The notes: generated by a model not told the origin, from the sequence alone. A DNA stretch of 64,000 bases from DASRDU01 sp046331565 (GCA_046331565.1 JAXLQP010000011.1:38166-102165); one strand, 5' to 3'; positions 20,679 to 30,308 are shown, counted from the stretch's first letter. Made by a program: numbers and translations.

Positions 20679-20762
20679 TTATTCGCTGGGTTCATCCTTG
20701 ATCCTGACCGTCCAGACCGCAACCAGAAAGAGTGTGCAGATGATCATTCCCACGATAAGCAT
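20679..20762 (-). CDS. Possible 27-residue membrane peptide
   Basis: An ATG at 20760-20762 starts a frame of 27 residues, MLIVGMIICTLFLVAVWTVR then IKDEPSE, one transmembrane helix with a charged tail. AGGA lies nine bases upstream. It is divergent from hemF. Small one-helix proteins are easily missed, but chance is possible, and no family is recognised. Confidence 0.35.
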   Translation of the reverse strand: MLIVGMIICTLFLVAVWTVRIKDEPSE

Positions 20763-20901
20763 GTCAGTAAATCCTGATAACGAGTAACCGGGTGATCGGG
20801 GCAGTGTGAGAGCGGCGCTTATCCTGCGGGTGAAATGTGGCAGAGCAGTTTGTCCCCGCTGATATTCCTGTGCTGAAATGCTGACACAAGGAGTCACGGT
20901 C

Positions 20902-21834
20902 ATGAATCAGTCAGCAGATCAGGCGGACTTGAAAGCCCGCGCGCAGGAATTCTTTTCAAACCTTCAGGATCAGATCTGTCGTGCGCTGGAGGCTGCCGAC
21001 GGACGCGCCACGTTCCGCGAGGATGTGTGGCAGCGCGCAGGCGGCGGCGGTGGTCGCACGCGCGTGCTGGAAAATGGGGCGCTCTTTGAGAAAGCCGGGG
21101 TTAATTTCTCAGCCGTTGGTGGCGAATTGCCGGAGGCGTTCGCCGCCAGAATCGGACCGGGCGATGGCCGGGAATTTTTTGCGACCGGGGTTTCGCTGGT
21201 GCTGCATCCGCACAATCCTTATGTGCCGACGACGCATGCGAATTTTCGTTTTCTGGAAAGGGGCGCTACGGGGTGGTTCGGCGGTGGGGCCGATCTGACG
21301 CCTTACTATCCGTTCCGCGAGGATGTCGTTCACTTTCACCGCACGCTCAAAGCGGCCTGCGATCAGCATGAAGACGTCGCGGATTATACACATTTCAAGC
21401 AGTGGTGCGACGAATATTTTTACATCAAACACCGAAAAGAGATGCGTGGCGCGGGCGGGATCTTCTTTGACTATCTGAAGGGCGACGGGCCGGGCGGCAT
21501 CGAAGCTGTTTTCTCTTTCGTCCGCGAAACCGGTGAGGCTTTTCTGCCCGCTTACCTGCCGATTGTCGAAGCGCGCCGTGCACACGCTTACGGCGAACGC
21601 GAACGCGAATTTCAACTGCTCAGGCGCGGGCGGTATGTCGAATTCAATCTGGTCTATGATCGCGGCACGACGTTCGGGCTGGAAACGGGCGGAAGGATTG
21701 AATCAATTCTGATGTCGCTGCCGACTGTCGCGGGGTGGAAGTATGATTACCAGCCTGAACCGGGAAGCCCTGAGGCTGAAGCGATGACTTACTATCAGCC
21801 GGGGCAGGACTGGCTGAGCGGATTGCAGATTTGA
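20902..21834 (+). CDS. hemF: Oxygen-dependent coproporphyrinogen III oxidase
   Basis: 310 aa from the ATG at 20902, with AAGGAG eight bases upstream. It decarboxylates two propionates of coproporphyrinogen III to protoporphyrinogen IX with oxygen, in heme biosynthesis. HemF signatures NPYVPTTHANFRFLE, GGGADLTPYYPFREDV, KKH/KHRKEMRGAGGIFFDY-like block, and YVEFNLVYDRGTTFGL with a C-terminal LPTVAGWKYDYQPEPGSPEA are all present. Length is normal. The final residues (L-Q-I) and the stop are encoded by the first heptamer units of the following array. Its oxygen dependence points to an aerobic or facultative host. Confidence 0.97.
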   Translation: MNQSADQADLKARAQEFFSNLQDQICRALEAADGRATFREDVWQRAGGGGGRTRVLENGALFEKAGVNFSAVGGELPEAFAARIGPGDGREFFATGVSLVLHPHNPYVPTTHANFRFLERGATGWFGGGADLTPYYPFREDVVHFHRTLKAACDQHEDVADYTHFKQWCDEYFYIKHRKEMRGAGGIFFDYLKGDGPGGIEAVFSFVRETGEAFLPAYLPIVEARRAHAYGEREREFQLLRRGRYVEFNLVYDRGTTFGLETGGRIESILMSLPTVAGWKYDYQPEPGSPEAEAMTYYQPGQDWLSGLQI

Positions 21835-21928
21835 GATTGCGGATTGCAGATTGAATAACATCATTTGAGATTGCAGATTTCAGTCAGAGCCTCTGCTGTC
21901 TTTCAGGCTGAAATCCGCAATCTCAAAT
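21821..21928. repeat. Heptamer array and inverted repeat overlapping the hemF stop
   Basis: Units gattgca, gatttga, gattgcg, gattgca, gattgaa run from 21821 to 21855. A 21-bp arm 21863-21883 pairs with 21908-21928, differing at one base. The first two units contain the last hemF codons and stop codon. Confidence 0.88.
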
Positions 21929-21946
21929 ATCAATTCTCCGGCGGGC

Positions 21947-22660
21947 TTATTTTTTCTTCGCCTTCCAGGTGCCTGAGAACCCGCCGGCTTCCCATTTGCC
22001 GCCCATTTCGGAGCCGGTCACCTTGCCGGAAATATCGAACGGATTGCCCTGATAGGCCATATTCAGCGTCACGGCGTCGCCGCTGACCTTGATGCCCATC
22101 ACGGAAATATCGCCCGATCCCTTGTTCTCAGCCGTCAGTTTGTCACCATCTTTTTTGATCACGAAAGCAATCGGCAGCGCGCCCTGGCCCTCAGCCAGGA
22201 TTTCGCCCTCATAAGCACCGTCGAGTGATGCTGCCGCGCCTGCTGAAGCTCCGCCCGCTGCCGGGGCCGCCATCGCTCCGAGTTTCAGGCCGGTCATCGT
22301 TCCGTTGGCATCGCCTGCCGTCCATTTGCCCGACAGCTTGCCGTTGTCATACTGCGCGATGATGATGACTTCGGTGCCGCCCGCATCAGCCGTGACGTTG
22401 AGCTTGTTGTCAGCGTCAACACTCACTTTGCTGACATTGAGCGGTTGCGGCGAATTGATCACCTCACCTTTCCATTTGTCGCCTTCGCGTTTGATGACGA
22501 GTTGAAAGGTGATGGAGCCAATGGCGTCGCCGGTGGCGGTCACGTCATATTTGCCTTCGACCGGGTGAGCGCCATTCTGCGCCATCGCTGAACTGAAGAG
22601 TCCGCAGATCACCAGACAGCCCAGGATCAGCCCGGCAAACTTCTGATATGCCTTGATCAT
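21947..22660 (-). CDS. Secreted protein with two duplicated beta-rich domains, unknown function
   Basis: 237 aa. A signal peptide (1-28, ending SSAMA) precedes two similar ~90-residue beta-sandwich-like segments: GKYDVTATGD to about GLK (~37-127) and GAYEGEILAEGQG to the C-terminus (~147-237). Each has a strand pattern of KREGDKWKG/KKDGDKL, then a loop ending in GKWTAGDANGT/GKWEAGGFSGT. A low-complexity AAGGASAGAAAS linker joins them. Internal duplication is visible; no family name is recognised. It resembles small lipocalin- or avidin-like extracytoplasmic proteins. Confidence 0.75.
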   Translation of the reverse strand: MIKAYQKFAGLILGCLVICGLFSSAMAQNGAHPVEGKYDVTATGDAIGSITFQLVIKREGDKWKGEVINSPQPLNVSKVSVDADNKLNVTADAGGTEVIIIAQYDNGKLSGKWTAGDANGTMTGLKLGAMAAPAAGGASAGAAASLDGAYEGEILAEGQGALPIAFVIKKDGDKLTAENKGSGDISVMGIKVSGDAVTLNMAYQGNPFDISGKVTGSEMGGKWEAGGFSGTWKAKKK

Positions 22661-22874
22661 TTCCTTTGTTCTCCTTCTGCAAGTGGGTTGAAAAGTTGCG
22701 CGTTTCGTCTGCTGAAACGATACGTTTGAAATCCGGCCAGGGTTTCGCTGCGTCTGCCTCAGATGCTGATCCCAGGCAAAGGAGCTGACTCAGGATGGTC
22801 ACAACAGCGCCACAACGAAGCCACGGTGCGGCGCACATTATACGGCGCGCCGCCACTCCGGTACAGCCACAGTT

Positions 22875-23966
22875 TTATTTCGCGCCGAAGTTGACCCTGA
22901 TGCCGGTCGTCAGCAGCGTGTCGTTGCTTTTGCGTCCGAACGCCGGATTGCTCAGATAACGGTCGCTGAAAGTGATCTGCCAGCTCAGGTATTTCGTCAG
23001 CGCCGTCGTCGCGGTCGTGTCGAAATTGAAACGATATTCGCCCGTCTGACTCAGATTGGGAAACAGCACCGCCCGCTGCGTGAGCGAAGTCCGGCCTGAG
23101 AGTTTGTAAGCCAGTTCCTCGCCAAACAGCACTTCGGCTGAATCGGTATTGAAAGCCGCCCGGTTGTTTTTCCTGTCCGCGCCGAAATACGTTTTGTTGT
23201 AAGCGCCGCCCGCAAACAGATCCAGCACGGCGCGTTCGTTTTTGATGGCGTGATAACCGCCGCCGCCGCCAAAGACGCCGCGAAAATCAATCAACTGAAA
23301 TTCGTCAAAGTCGAAATCAGCAAAACCGAAAGCAAATAACCGGCTCGAAACATTCACGTCATAACGAACCCCGCCGCGCGCGGCATTGGCTGTCGTCAGC
23401 GTCGTTCCCGAAGTTGAATTCGATGCCCGCAGCGCCGCCGCATAAATGCTGATCTTGTCACGCGGCGTGACGCGCGCCGCGCCAACGCCCATCGTGAAAG
23501 TCGAAGTCTTCGCATTGCCGCTTGTCAGCGCCAGCCCGAAATCAGCCGACCCGGCCCACAAATCCATCAGCCCCGGATTTCGCAGCCGCGCCAGTTCGGC
23601 CTGATACGCCGCCTCTTCTTCCTTTGAGCGCACCGTGGCAATCGCTTCCCGCGCCAGCGCAACCCTGCCGGTGTCGGCGGTTTCGACTTCGATTTTATCG
23701 TCGCCCGCTGCGGCGAGCCTGCCGATAACTTTCTGCCCGTCCCTGAGCGTCAGGTTGAGCGGCTCATCCGAAGTGATTGCTGTGACGGCGGCAAAATCGA
23801 GCGTCACGATTCCGGCAAAGTCGGTTTTGATGATCAGCGTTTTGCCATCCGCTTTGACAATCTTTCCTGACAACCGGTCGCCATTTTTGAGCGTGACAGT
23901 GTCGGCCAGGGCAGCACTGCACGACAGACAGAGAACGGCCAGCAGTAAAAACAATCTGGTAGTCAT
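22875..23966 (-). CDS. DUF481-type outer-membrane protein (YdiY-like)
   Basis: 363 aa. A signal peptide (1-21) precedes an N-terminal beta domain with repeated KNGDRLSGKIV / RDGQKVIGRLA motifs (~22-115). A DUF481 beta-barrel follows from about 135 to the C-terminus, with alternating hydrophobic strands and a terminal TGIRVNFGAK. Proteins of this kind include the salt-induced YdiY, located in the outer membrane. The N-terminal motif resembles a peptidoglycan-binding or SH3-like fold, but this is unproven. Divergent from the spermidine-synthase fusion. Confidence 0.85.
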   Translation of the reverse strand: MTTRLFLLLAVLCLSCSAALADTVTLKNGDRLSGKIVKADGKTLIIKTDFAGIVTLDFAAVTAITSDEPLNLTLRDGQKVIGRLAAAGDDKIEVETADTGRVALAREAIATVRSKEEEAAYQAELARLRNPGLMDLWAGSADFGLALTSGNAKTSTFTMGVGAARVTPRDKISIYAAALRASNSTSGTTLTTANAARGGVRYDVNVSSRLFAFGFADFDFDEFQLIDFRGVFGGGGGYHAIKNERAVLDLFAGGAYNKTYFGADRKNNRAAFNTDSAEVLFGEELAYKLSGRTSLTQRAVLFPNLSQTGEYRFNFDTTATTALTKYLSWQITFSDRYLSNPAFGRKSNDTLLTTGIRVNFGAK

Positions 23967-24201
23967 ATAAACCTCCCTCAGTATTTTGTTTGCTCGTTGG
24001 TTGCTGATGTCGGGGGGAAAGGCAGTAGAGGGGGGAAAGCAGCGCCGTCATTCTCAGCTTCGCCGCGCCTTTTGTCCAGTCACGCACACGGCGATGCAGC
24101 GGCTGGTTTAGTTCCGGCTCCGACCTTATAATCTGCAGCATTATTGAGCGCGGCAGTCAGTCTCATCACAATTTTCAGCAGTCGTTTCGGGAGGTGAAGC
24201 T

Positions 24202-25782
24202 TTGGAAGAAAGCAAAGGTTCAGGATGGCGGTATGCGCCCCATCTGATCATCTTCATCAGTTCCGCCTGCATGATGGTCATTGAACTGGTCGCGGGTCGC
24301 CTGATTGCCCGGCACCTGGGCAGTTCGCTCTATACGTGGACTTCGATCATCGCCGTCATCCTGGCCGGAATGAGCGTGGGCAATTATCTGGGCGGCAGAA
24401 TGGCTGACCGCTGGAAGGCGGCAGAACTGCCCGGCTGGCTGTTTATGATCGCTTCGGCAATGTGCCTGCTGACGCTGCTGCTCAACAACATCTTTGCCGG
24501 AGCGTCGCCGCTGAATGGCATGAGCTGGCCGCTGCGCACGTTTCTTTCGGTGCTCTGCATCTTTCTGCTGCCCGCGCTCGCGCTCGGCACGATCTCGCCC
24601 GTAACGGCCAAGATGGCGCTGAGCCGCGCTGAAAACGTTGGCGCGACGATTGGCTCGATTTACGCCTGGGGCGCAGTGGGCAGCATTCTCGGCACGCTGG
24701 CGACGGGTTTTTATCTGATTGCGTGGCTCGGCTCGAAAGGCGTCGTGTTGTCAGTCGCGCTGGTGCTTTCGCTCATCGGCCTGTGCCTCGGCCCGCAACG
24801 CTGGCTGCACGCCATCTGGGTTGTGGCGCTGTGCGCCCTGTTTATCCTTTCGCGCAATTCTTCAGAATCAGTCGTGGATTTCACTTCGTCACTTGGCCTG
24901 CGCGACGGGACTGGCTATCTGTTTTCCGCCGACAGCAATTACCAGTACGTCAACGTCTACGAGGACGAAGTTGAGGATGACCCTGAAACGCCTTACAAAG
25001 ACCGGCTGCTCACGCTCAGGCTGGATTATCTGGTTCACGGTTACGTTGATCCGAACGACCCGGAATATTTTGAGTACGATTACGAAAACGTTTACCGCGA
25101 CGTGGCGCAGCGATTCGCCCGCGACCGCAAAACGCTTTCGACCTTTTTTCTCGGCGGCGGCAGCTATACCTTTCCGCGCTGGGTGCTGCATGAGTGGCCC
25201 GGCTCATCGGTTGACGTAGCCGAAATTGATCCGCTGGTGCTGGAAGCCAATCATCGCGCTCTCGCCCTGCCGCGTGACACGCCGATTCGCACGTTTCTGA
25301 TGGATGCGCGCAATGCCATTGATGACCTGCCGCCGGAGCGTCGCTATGATCTGGTCTTCGGCGATGCCTTCAGCGATCTTTCAGTGCCCTGGCACCTGCT
25401 GACGCTCGAATTCACGCAGAAGATCAAACGACATCTGGCCCCGGACGGCGCTTACATCGTGAATCTGATTGATTCGTATAAAAGCGGTCTGCTGCTCGGC
25501 AGTTATTACTGGACGCTGAAGCGGGTCTTCAAAAATGTCTACGTTTTTTGTACTGAAAAGGAGGGCGTGCGTGAATCGCGCGATACATTTGTCATCGCGG
25601 CTTCGGACGGAACGATTGATGTCTCTGACTGGCAGCCGAATCATTCCGGCGAAATGAGCGGTTCCGTGCTGACCGAATCAAACCTTGCCGAGCTTTACAG
25701 CAAATGTCGTGGCCGCATTCTCACCGACGACGACGCGCCGGTTGAAAACCTGCTCGCGCCGGTCGTGCGCGAACGAAAATGA
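24202..25782 (+). CDS. Membrane-fused spermidine synthase-like aminopropyltransferase
   Basis: 526 aa. A TTG start with a strong GGAGGTG five bases upstream is chosen. Residues ~10-225 contain several transmembrane helices, like the membrane half of fused MFS/spermidine synthases (MMVIELVAGRLIARHLGS, LGTISPVTAKMAL). The C-terminal half, about 240 to 520, is a class I methyltransferase-like spermidine-synthase domain (FFLGGGSYTFPRWVL, VDVAEIDPLVLEANHRAL, YDLVFGDAFSDLSVP). The active-site aspartate in the usual GGGDGG position is not typical here (LGGGSYTFPR). The substrate is unknown. Confidence 0.88.
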   Translation: MEESKGSGWRYAPHLIIFISSACMMVIELVAGRLIARHLGSSLYTWTSIIAVILAGMSVGNYLGGRMADRWKAAELPGWLFMIASAMCLLTLLLNNIFAGASPLNGMSWPLRTFLSVLCIFLLPALALGTISPVTAKMALSRAENVGATIGSIYAWGAVGSILGTLATGFYLIAWLGSKGVVLSVALVLSLIGLCLGPQRWLHAIWVVALCALFILSRNSSESVVDFTSSLGLRDGTGYLFSADSNYQYVNVYEDEVEDDPETPYKDRLLTLRLDYLVHGYVDPNDPEYFEYDYENVYRDVAQRFARDRKTLSTFFLGGGSYTFPRWVLHEWPGSSVDVAEIDPLVLEANHRALALPRDTPIRTFLMDARNAIDDLPPERRYDLVFGDAFSDLSVPWHLLTLEFTQKIKRHLAPDGAYIVNLIDSYKSGLLLGSYYWTLKRVFKNVYVFCTEKEGVRESRDTFVIAASDGTIDVSDWQPNHSGEMSGSVLTESNLAELYSKCRGRILTDDDAPVENLLAPVVRERK

Positions 25783-25902
25783 CAGGCGCATTCTCCATTC
25801 TCCATTTTCAATTCTCCATTCAGTGCAGGAAAGACAATCTCCCGGACTAATGTTCATTGCAGGGAATGGAGAATGGAGAATGGAGAATGGAGAATGCGCC
25901 TG
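25783..25902. repeat. Heptamer-array inverted repeat
   Basis: The left arm 25783-25821 and the right arm 25864-25902 (39 bp each) are complementary with two mismatches. The right arm carries four tandem gaatgga units (25864-25891); the left is the mirrored cattctc array with one degenerate unit. The left arm begins immediately after the spermidine-synthase stop codon, and the right arm lies 6 bases from the mutS stop. Confidence 0.92.
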
Positions 25903-25907
25903 GCTCA

Positions 25908-28478
25908 TCACTCGTCCAGCAATCCTGTTGCCCGCTGCTGCAATTCATACAGTCTGGTCAGCGCCTCAACCGGGCTGAGCGAATTGATGTCGAGTTTCAG
26001 CAGCGCTTCAATCAGCTCTGACGATTCAGCCGACTGTTTCTTTGTCGCGTGTGGCGTTGCGCCGTTGACGTGCTGATGTTTTGCCGCGTCGTACTCATCA
26101 AGCAGCACCTGAGCGCGATGAATGACCGGCTTCGGCATGCCCGCAATCATGGCGACGTGAATGCCGAAGCTCTTTTCGGCGCGGCCCGGCTCGACGCGGT
26201 GCAGATACTGCACACGGCCTTTAGTCTCTTTGACTGCGAGATGAAAGTTTTTCACGCGCGGCAGGTAATCAGCCGCATCCGTCAGTTCGTGATAGTGCGT
26301 GGCAAAGAGCGTCTTTGCGCTGACCTGCGGATGATTGTGCAGGTATTCGATCACCGAGCGCGCAATCGAAAGCCCGTCAGCGGTCGAAGTCCCGCGCCCG
26401 ACTTCATCAAGCAGCACGAGCGAGCGCGGCGTCGCGTGATTGAGAATGTGCGCGCATTCGATCATCTCAACCATAAAGCTCGAATGCCCCTGCAACGTGT
26501 AATCGGTCAGCCCGACGCGCGTGAAGATGCGATCAATGATGCCGATGTGCGCCGACTCAGCCGGAACGAAACTGCCGATCTGCGCAAGCAGCACAATCAG
26601 CGCGACCTGCCGTAAATAAACCGACTTGCCCGCCATATTCGGCGCGGTCAGCAGCATAATCTGCGTGCCGTGATTGGCAAGCTTCGTGTCATTCGCCACA
26701 AACTGCCGCGCTTCAAGCCGCTGTTCGATCATCGGATGGCGGCCTTTGACGATCACGAGTTCATCGCCTTCATCAAGTTCAGGCCGCGTGTAATCAAACC
26801 GCGCCGCTGCTTCAGCGAGCGATGAAAACAGATCGAGCCGCGCAATGCCCGCTGCGACTTTGCTGATGCGTTCGTGATGGCGGCTGAGTTCGTCGCAGAC
26901 CTGACGATACAAACTGAGTTCAAGTTCAAGAATGCGCTCCTTCGCATTCGCAATCAGCGATTCGTGTTCCTTGAGTTCGAGCGTGAAGAAGCGTTCGGCA
27001 TTGGTGAGCGTCTGTTTGCGGATGTAATCGCCCGGCGCAAGGCGCAGGTTCGGCTTCGTGATTTCAATGTAATAACCGAAGACTTTGTTGTAACCGACCT
27101 TGAGCGACCTGATGCCGGTGCGTTCGCGTTCGCGCGTTTCAAATTTCGCCAGAAAGTCTTTGCCGCCGCTCAGCACCGAACGCAGTTCATCAAGCTCCGT
27201 CGAAAAACCAGCGCGAATGATGCCGCCGCGCTCGAAATCAGACGGCGGGCGCTCGGTCACGGCGCGACTGACAAAATCAACCAGATCATTGCACTCCTCA
27301 AGCGGCGCGATGAATTCAGCCGGAACCTTTGTTCTTTCGGCCCCTTTGCCTGCAAGCGCAGCGCGAATCTGCGGAATGTTTCTGAGGCTGTGCGCCAGCG
27401 CAACGATTTCAGCAGGCACGGCCAGCCTGCGCCGAATGCGTCCAAGCAGGCGTTCGATGTCAAGTACCGGCGTCATCGCTTCGCGCAGCTTTTCGCGCAC
27501 GGCTTCGCGTCTGACGAACCATTCAACTGCATCCTGCCGCGTCCGCAGCTCGTGAACATCGAGCAGCGGATGCCGCAGCCATTTGCGCAGCAGACGCCCG
27601 CCCATCGGCGTCTGCGTCAGATCAATCGTTGCCGTGAGCGAGCCGGTCGGCGCGCCGCCGGTAAAATCCCAGCCCTGAAAAATTTCAAGGTTGCGCATCG
27701 TCTGCGGATCGAGCCGCATGAAATGATCGGTGCGATAACTTTGCAGCCGCGTCAGATTCTGCAGCGCGTCCGGCTGAGTGTCGCGCAGGTAAGCCACAAT
27801 CGCGCCCGCCGCCTGAATGGCCAGCGGCTGCTCGGCAATGCCGTAAGCCGCCAGCGACCGCACTTCAAAATGCTCAAGCAGCGCCCGCCGCGCTGCCTGT
27901 AGTTGCGTCTGTTCATCAGCGATATGCGTCAGCGACCGCACTTCAACCGCAGGCGCTGCCGCATCACGCGCCACAATCAGTTCAGCCGGAGCGAGCCGTT
28001 CAAGCTCAGCCAGCGCCTGTTCGCGTTCAAGCTCAGTCGCCGCAAACTCGCCCGTCGAAACGTCAGCATAAGCCAGCCCCGCCGCCCGCTCACCGGCCAT
28101 GAAACTCGCCAGGTAATTGTTCGCGCGACCTTCGAGCAGGCCCGGTTCAATCACTGTGCCCGGCGTAATGATGCGCGTGACTTCGCGTTCAACTAGTCCC
28201 TTGCCCGGCGGCGTGACCTGATCGCAGATGGCGACCTTGTGCCCGCGACTGATGAGCCTGGCCAGATGCGATTCAAGCGACCGCACCGGCACACCCGCCA
28301 GCGGATGCACATTGCCCTTGCCGAACCACTTCCGCGTCAGCGCCACGCCGAGTTCGCGCGCCAGCACCTGCGCGTCCTCATCAAACGTTTCGTAAAAATC
28401 ACCGATCTGGAAGAGCAGAATCATGCCGGGATAACGGCGCTTGATTTCCAGATACTGGCGACGGAGCGGTGTGGTCAT
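25908..28478 (-). CDS. mutS: DNA mismatch repair protein MutS
   Basis: 856 aa. It binds mismatched DNA and recruits MutL. The mismatch-binding motif F28-Y29-E30 lies in the IGDFYETF block. Domains II to IV follow, then the ATPase core: Walker A TAPNMAGKSVYLRQ near residue 612, and the DEVGRGTSTADG loop. Length and N-terminus match MutS1 proteins rather than MutS2. No mutL is in the window. A heptamer array adjoins its 3' end and a nested hairpin its 5' end. Confidence 0.98.
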   Translation of the reverse strand: MTTPLRRQYLEIKRRYPGMILLFQIGDFYETFDEDAQVLARELGVALTRKWFGKGNVHPLAGVPVRSLESHLARLISRGHKVAICDQVTPPGKGLVEREVTRIITPGTVIEPGLLEGRANNYLASFMAGERAAGLAYADVSTGEFAATELEREQALAELERLAPAELIVARDAAAPAVEVRSLTHIADEQTQLQAARRALLEHFEVRSLAAYGIAEQPLAIQAAGAIVAYLRDTQPDALQNLTRLQSYRTDHFMRLDPQTMRNLEIFQGWDFTGGAPTGSLTATIDLTQTPMGGRLLRKWLRHPLLDVHELRTRQDAVEWFVRREAVREKLREAMTPVLDIERLLGRIRRRLAVPAEIVALAHSLRNIPQIRAALAGKGAERTKVPAEFIAPLEECNDLVDFVSRAVTERPPSDFERGGIIRAGFSTELDELRSVLSGGKDFLAKFETRERERTGIRSLKVGYNKVFGYYIEITKPNLRLAPGDYIRKQTLTNAERFFTLELKEHESLIANAKERILELELSLYRQVCDELSRHHERISKVAAGIARLDLFSSLAEAAARFDYTRPELDEGDELVIVKGRHPMIEQRLEARQFVANDTKLANHGTQIMLLTAPNMAGKSVYLRQVALIVLLAQIGSFVPAESAHIGIIDRIFTRVGLTDYTLQGHSSFMVEMIECAHILNHATPRSLVLLDEVGRGTSTADGLSIARSVIEYLHNHPQVSAKTLFATHYHELTDAADYLPRVKNFHLAVKETKGRVQYLHRVEPGRAEKSFGIHVAMIAGMPKPVIHRAQVLLDEYDAAKHQHVNGATPHATKKQSAESSELIEALLKLDINSLSPVEALTRLYELQQRATGLLDE

Positions 28479-28493
28479 ATTTATTCAGAACAT

Positions 28494-28693
28494 CTTCCAC
28501 TAAGCCACACGAAGCAGCACGAAGAAAGAAGGCTTCAGCAATGTTGTGCGATTTGCCAAAATCGCACGGCCTGGTCTGAGAGGCCATTGAAAGAAACCGT
28601 GCGATTTTGGCAAACCCCACAACATCTTTTGCCACAGTCACGAACAGTAGTCTGAAATTGCTTTCCTTCGTGCTGCTTCGTGTGGCTTAGTGG
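28494..28693. repeat. Two nested inverted repeats between mutS and a hydrolase gene
   Basis: Outer arms 28494-28528 and 28661-28693 match with one bulge. Inner arms 28541-28569 and 28597-28625 (29 bp) match with two differences and contain the core GTGCGATTT...AAAATCGCAC. The outer 35-mer is near-identical to 18967-19001 (32 of 35). The inner core is related to the element at 30369-30450. Confidence 0.9.
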
Positions 28694-28715
28694 ATAATTT
28701 TTTCTGATTCACAGA

Positions 28716-30308
28716 TCAGTTCTTTTTCTGCGGCGCAGGCACAAACAACAAATCATGAAAATCGAAGCTGAAATCAGTGAGCGGTGACACGGCCTGCATC
28801 TTCATCTGATCAATCGTGCCGTCGGGTTTGAGCGCGAAAGTCACATAAGCATCCGCGTTCAGCGTGCGGTCGCGCCAGCGGGCGATGAAGGTGTCGTATT
28901 GCCAGTGCTCCAGGTCGCCTGTGAGCAGCGGCGTGCGGCTGAAGCGCAGCACGAGCTTTCCGTTCTCTTCGCTGATCGTCACGTCGCCGTACCACGCATC
29001 GCGGTATGTGCCAGCATATTTTGCGAGCGGCAGCGGGGGCTTTGATTCGGCGTTGCGCGTGCCGCTTTGTTTTTTCACTTCTTCGGCGGCCATGCGTGTC
29101 TGCATCTCTTCGACGGTGCGAAAGGCTTTGATCCAGTCGGTTGGCGGTGCGCCGAGGTAGCTGTCAAGAATGTGATAACTCATCGCCTGAAACGCGCCGC
29201 CCGCTTCCTGATTGGTCAGCACGACGACGCCGAGTTTCAGATCGGGAATGAGCGTGACTTTCGACACCAGCCCGGCCAGGCCGCCCGTGTGCGATACCGC
29301 CTTGTGGCCGCGATAATCGCTCAGCCCCCAGCCCAGACCGTAAGCTGAAAACATCGGCCTGAGCGCGGCGAGCGGCGGCGGCGGGTTGCCGATGGGCGTG
29401 ATGGTTTGTGCTGACCACATCTCCTGATTCTGGCGCGCGCTGAACAGGCGCTTTTCGCCGCCTTCGCCGTTGCGAATCACTCCGCCGTCAAGCTGCGCGA
29501 TCATCCACTTTGCCATCTCAGCCACACACGAATTGATCGCGCCTGCCGGAGCGGTGTTGTCAATGTTCATGTACTCAATCGCTTTCAATTTGCCGTCAGC
29601 GCGGGCGTGCGGCGTGGCGATGTTGTCGCCGGGGCGAAAGGCTTTGACGCTCGTGTTGCTGCGCGTCATACCGAGCGGTGTGAAAATGCGCTCTTTGATG
29701 AATTCATCCCACGTTTTGCCCGTCACGGCGCGAATCACTTCTCCGGCGACGAGGTAAAGAATGTTGTCGTAGGCGTAACGGCTGCGAAAGCTCGTCGCGG
29801 GTTTGACGAAGCGGATGCGCTGCACGATCTCTTCGCGGGTAAAGGTCGTGCCGGGCCAGAAAAGCAGATCGCCCGCGCCGAGCGGCAGCCCGCTGCGGTG
29901 CGTCAGCAGATCGCGGATCGTCAGTTCACGCGTGACATAAGGATCGTACATCTGAAACGCGGGCAGATGCCTGATTACCGGATCGTCCCAGGAAATCTTT
30001 CCTTCATCAACCAGCATCGCCAGCGCCGCCGCCGTAAACGCCTTCGAGTTGGAAGCAATGCCGAACAGCGTGTTTTCATCCACCGGCGCGGCCTCACCAA
30101 GTTTGCGCACGCCGTAGCCCTTTGCCATCACCACGCGACCATCCTTAACGACAGCCACAGCCATCCCCGGCACTTCAAATTCCTTCAGAATGCGCACGGC
30201 GTAATCATCAACATCGGCGGGCAAAGCGTTCTGCGCGACAGCGTGAATGACACTGACGATGAGCAGCAGCAGCAGCGGTAACAGGCGGAATTTGTGATTG
30301 GATTTCAT
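28716..30308 (-). CDS. Serine hydrolase, beta-lactamase/class C-like with C-terminal DUF3471
   Basis: 530 aa. A signal peptide (1-26) is followed by a class C beta-lactamase-like (PF00144) domain: SNSK (Ser86-x-x-Lys89) in LFGIASNSKAFT, Y-D-N in SRYAYDNILYLVAG, and HTGGLAGLVSKV as the third box. A C-terminal beta-rich extension, about 415 to 525, fits DUF3471. Such periplasmic proteins are D-aminopeptidases or esterases and are not necessarily antibiotic hydrolases. It is the only such gene in the window, and no linked regulator suggests induction. Confidence 0.9.
   Translation of the reverse strand: MKSNHKFRLLPLLLLLIVSVIHAVAQNALPADVDDYAVRILKEFEVPGMAVAVVKDGRVVMAKGYGVRKLGEAAPVDENTLFGIASNSKAFTAAALAMLVDEGKISWDDPVIRHLPAFQMYDPYVTRELTIRDLLTHRSGLPLGAGDLLFWPGTTFTREEIVQRIRFVKPATSFRSRYAYDNILYLVAGEVIRAVTGKTWDEFIKERIFTPLGMTRSNTSVKAFRPGDNIATPHARADGKLKAIEYMNIDNTAPAGAINSCVAEMAKWMIAQLDGGVIRNGEGGEKRLFSARQNQEMWSAQTITPIGNPPPPLAALRPMFSAYGLGWGLSDYRGHKAVSHTGGLAGLVSKVTLIPDLKLGVVVLTNQEAGGAFQAMSYHILDSYLGAPPTDWIKAFRTVEEMQTRMAAEEVKKQSGTRNAESKPPLPLAKYAGTYRDAWYGDVTISEENGKLVLRFSRTPLLTGDLEHWQYDTFIARWRDRTLNADAYVTFALKPDGTIDQMKMQAVSPLTDFSFDFHDLLFVPAPQKKN

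Noticed and set aside
22545..22856. Minus-strand frame of 103 codons overlapping the start of the duplicated-domain gene
   Set aside because: It is out of frame with a signal-peptide gene and has no recognisable family.
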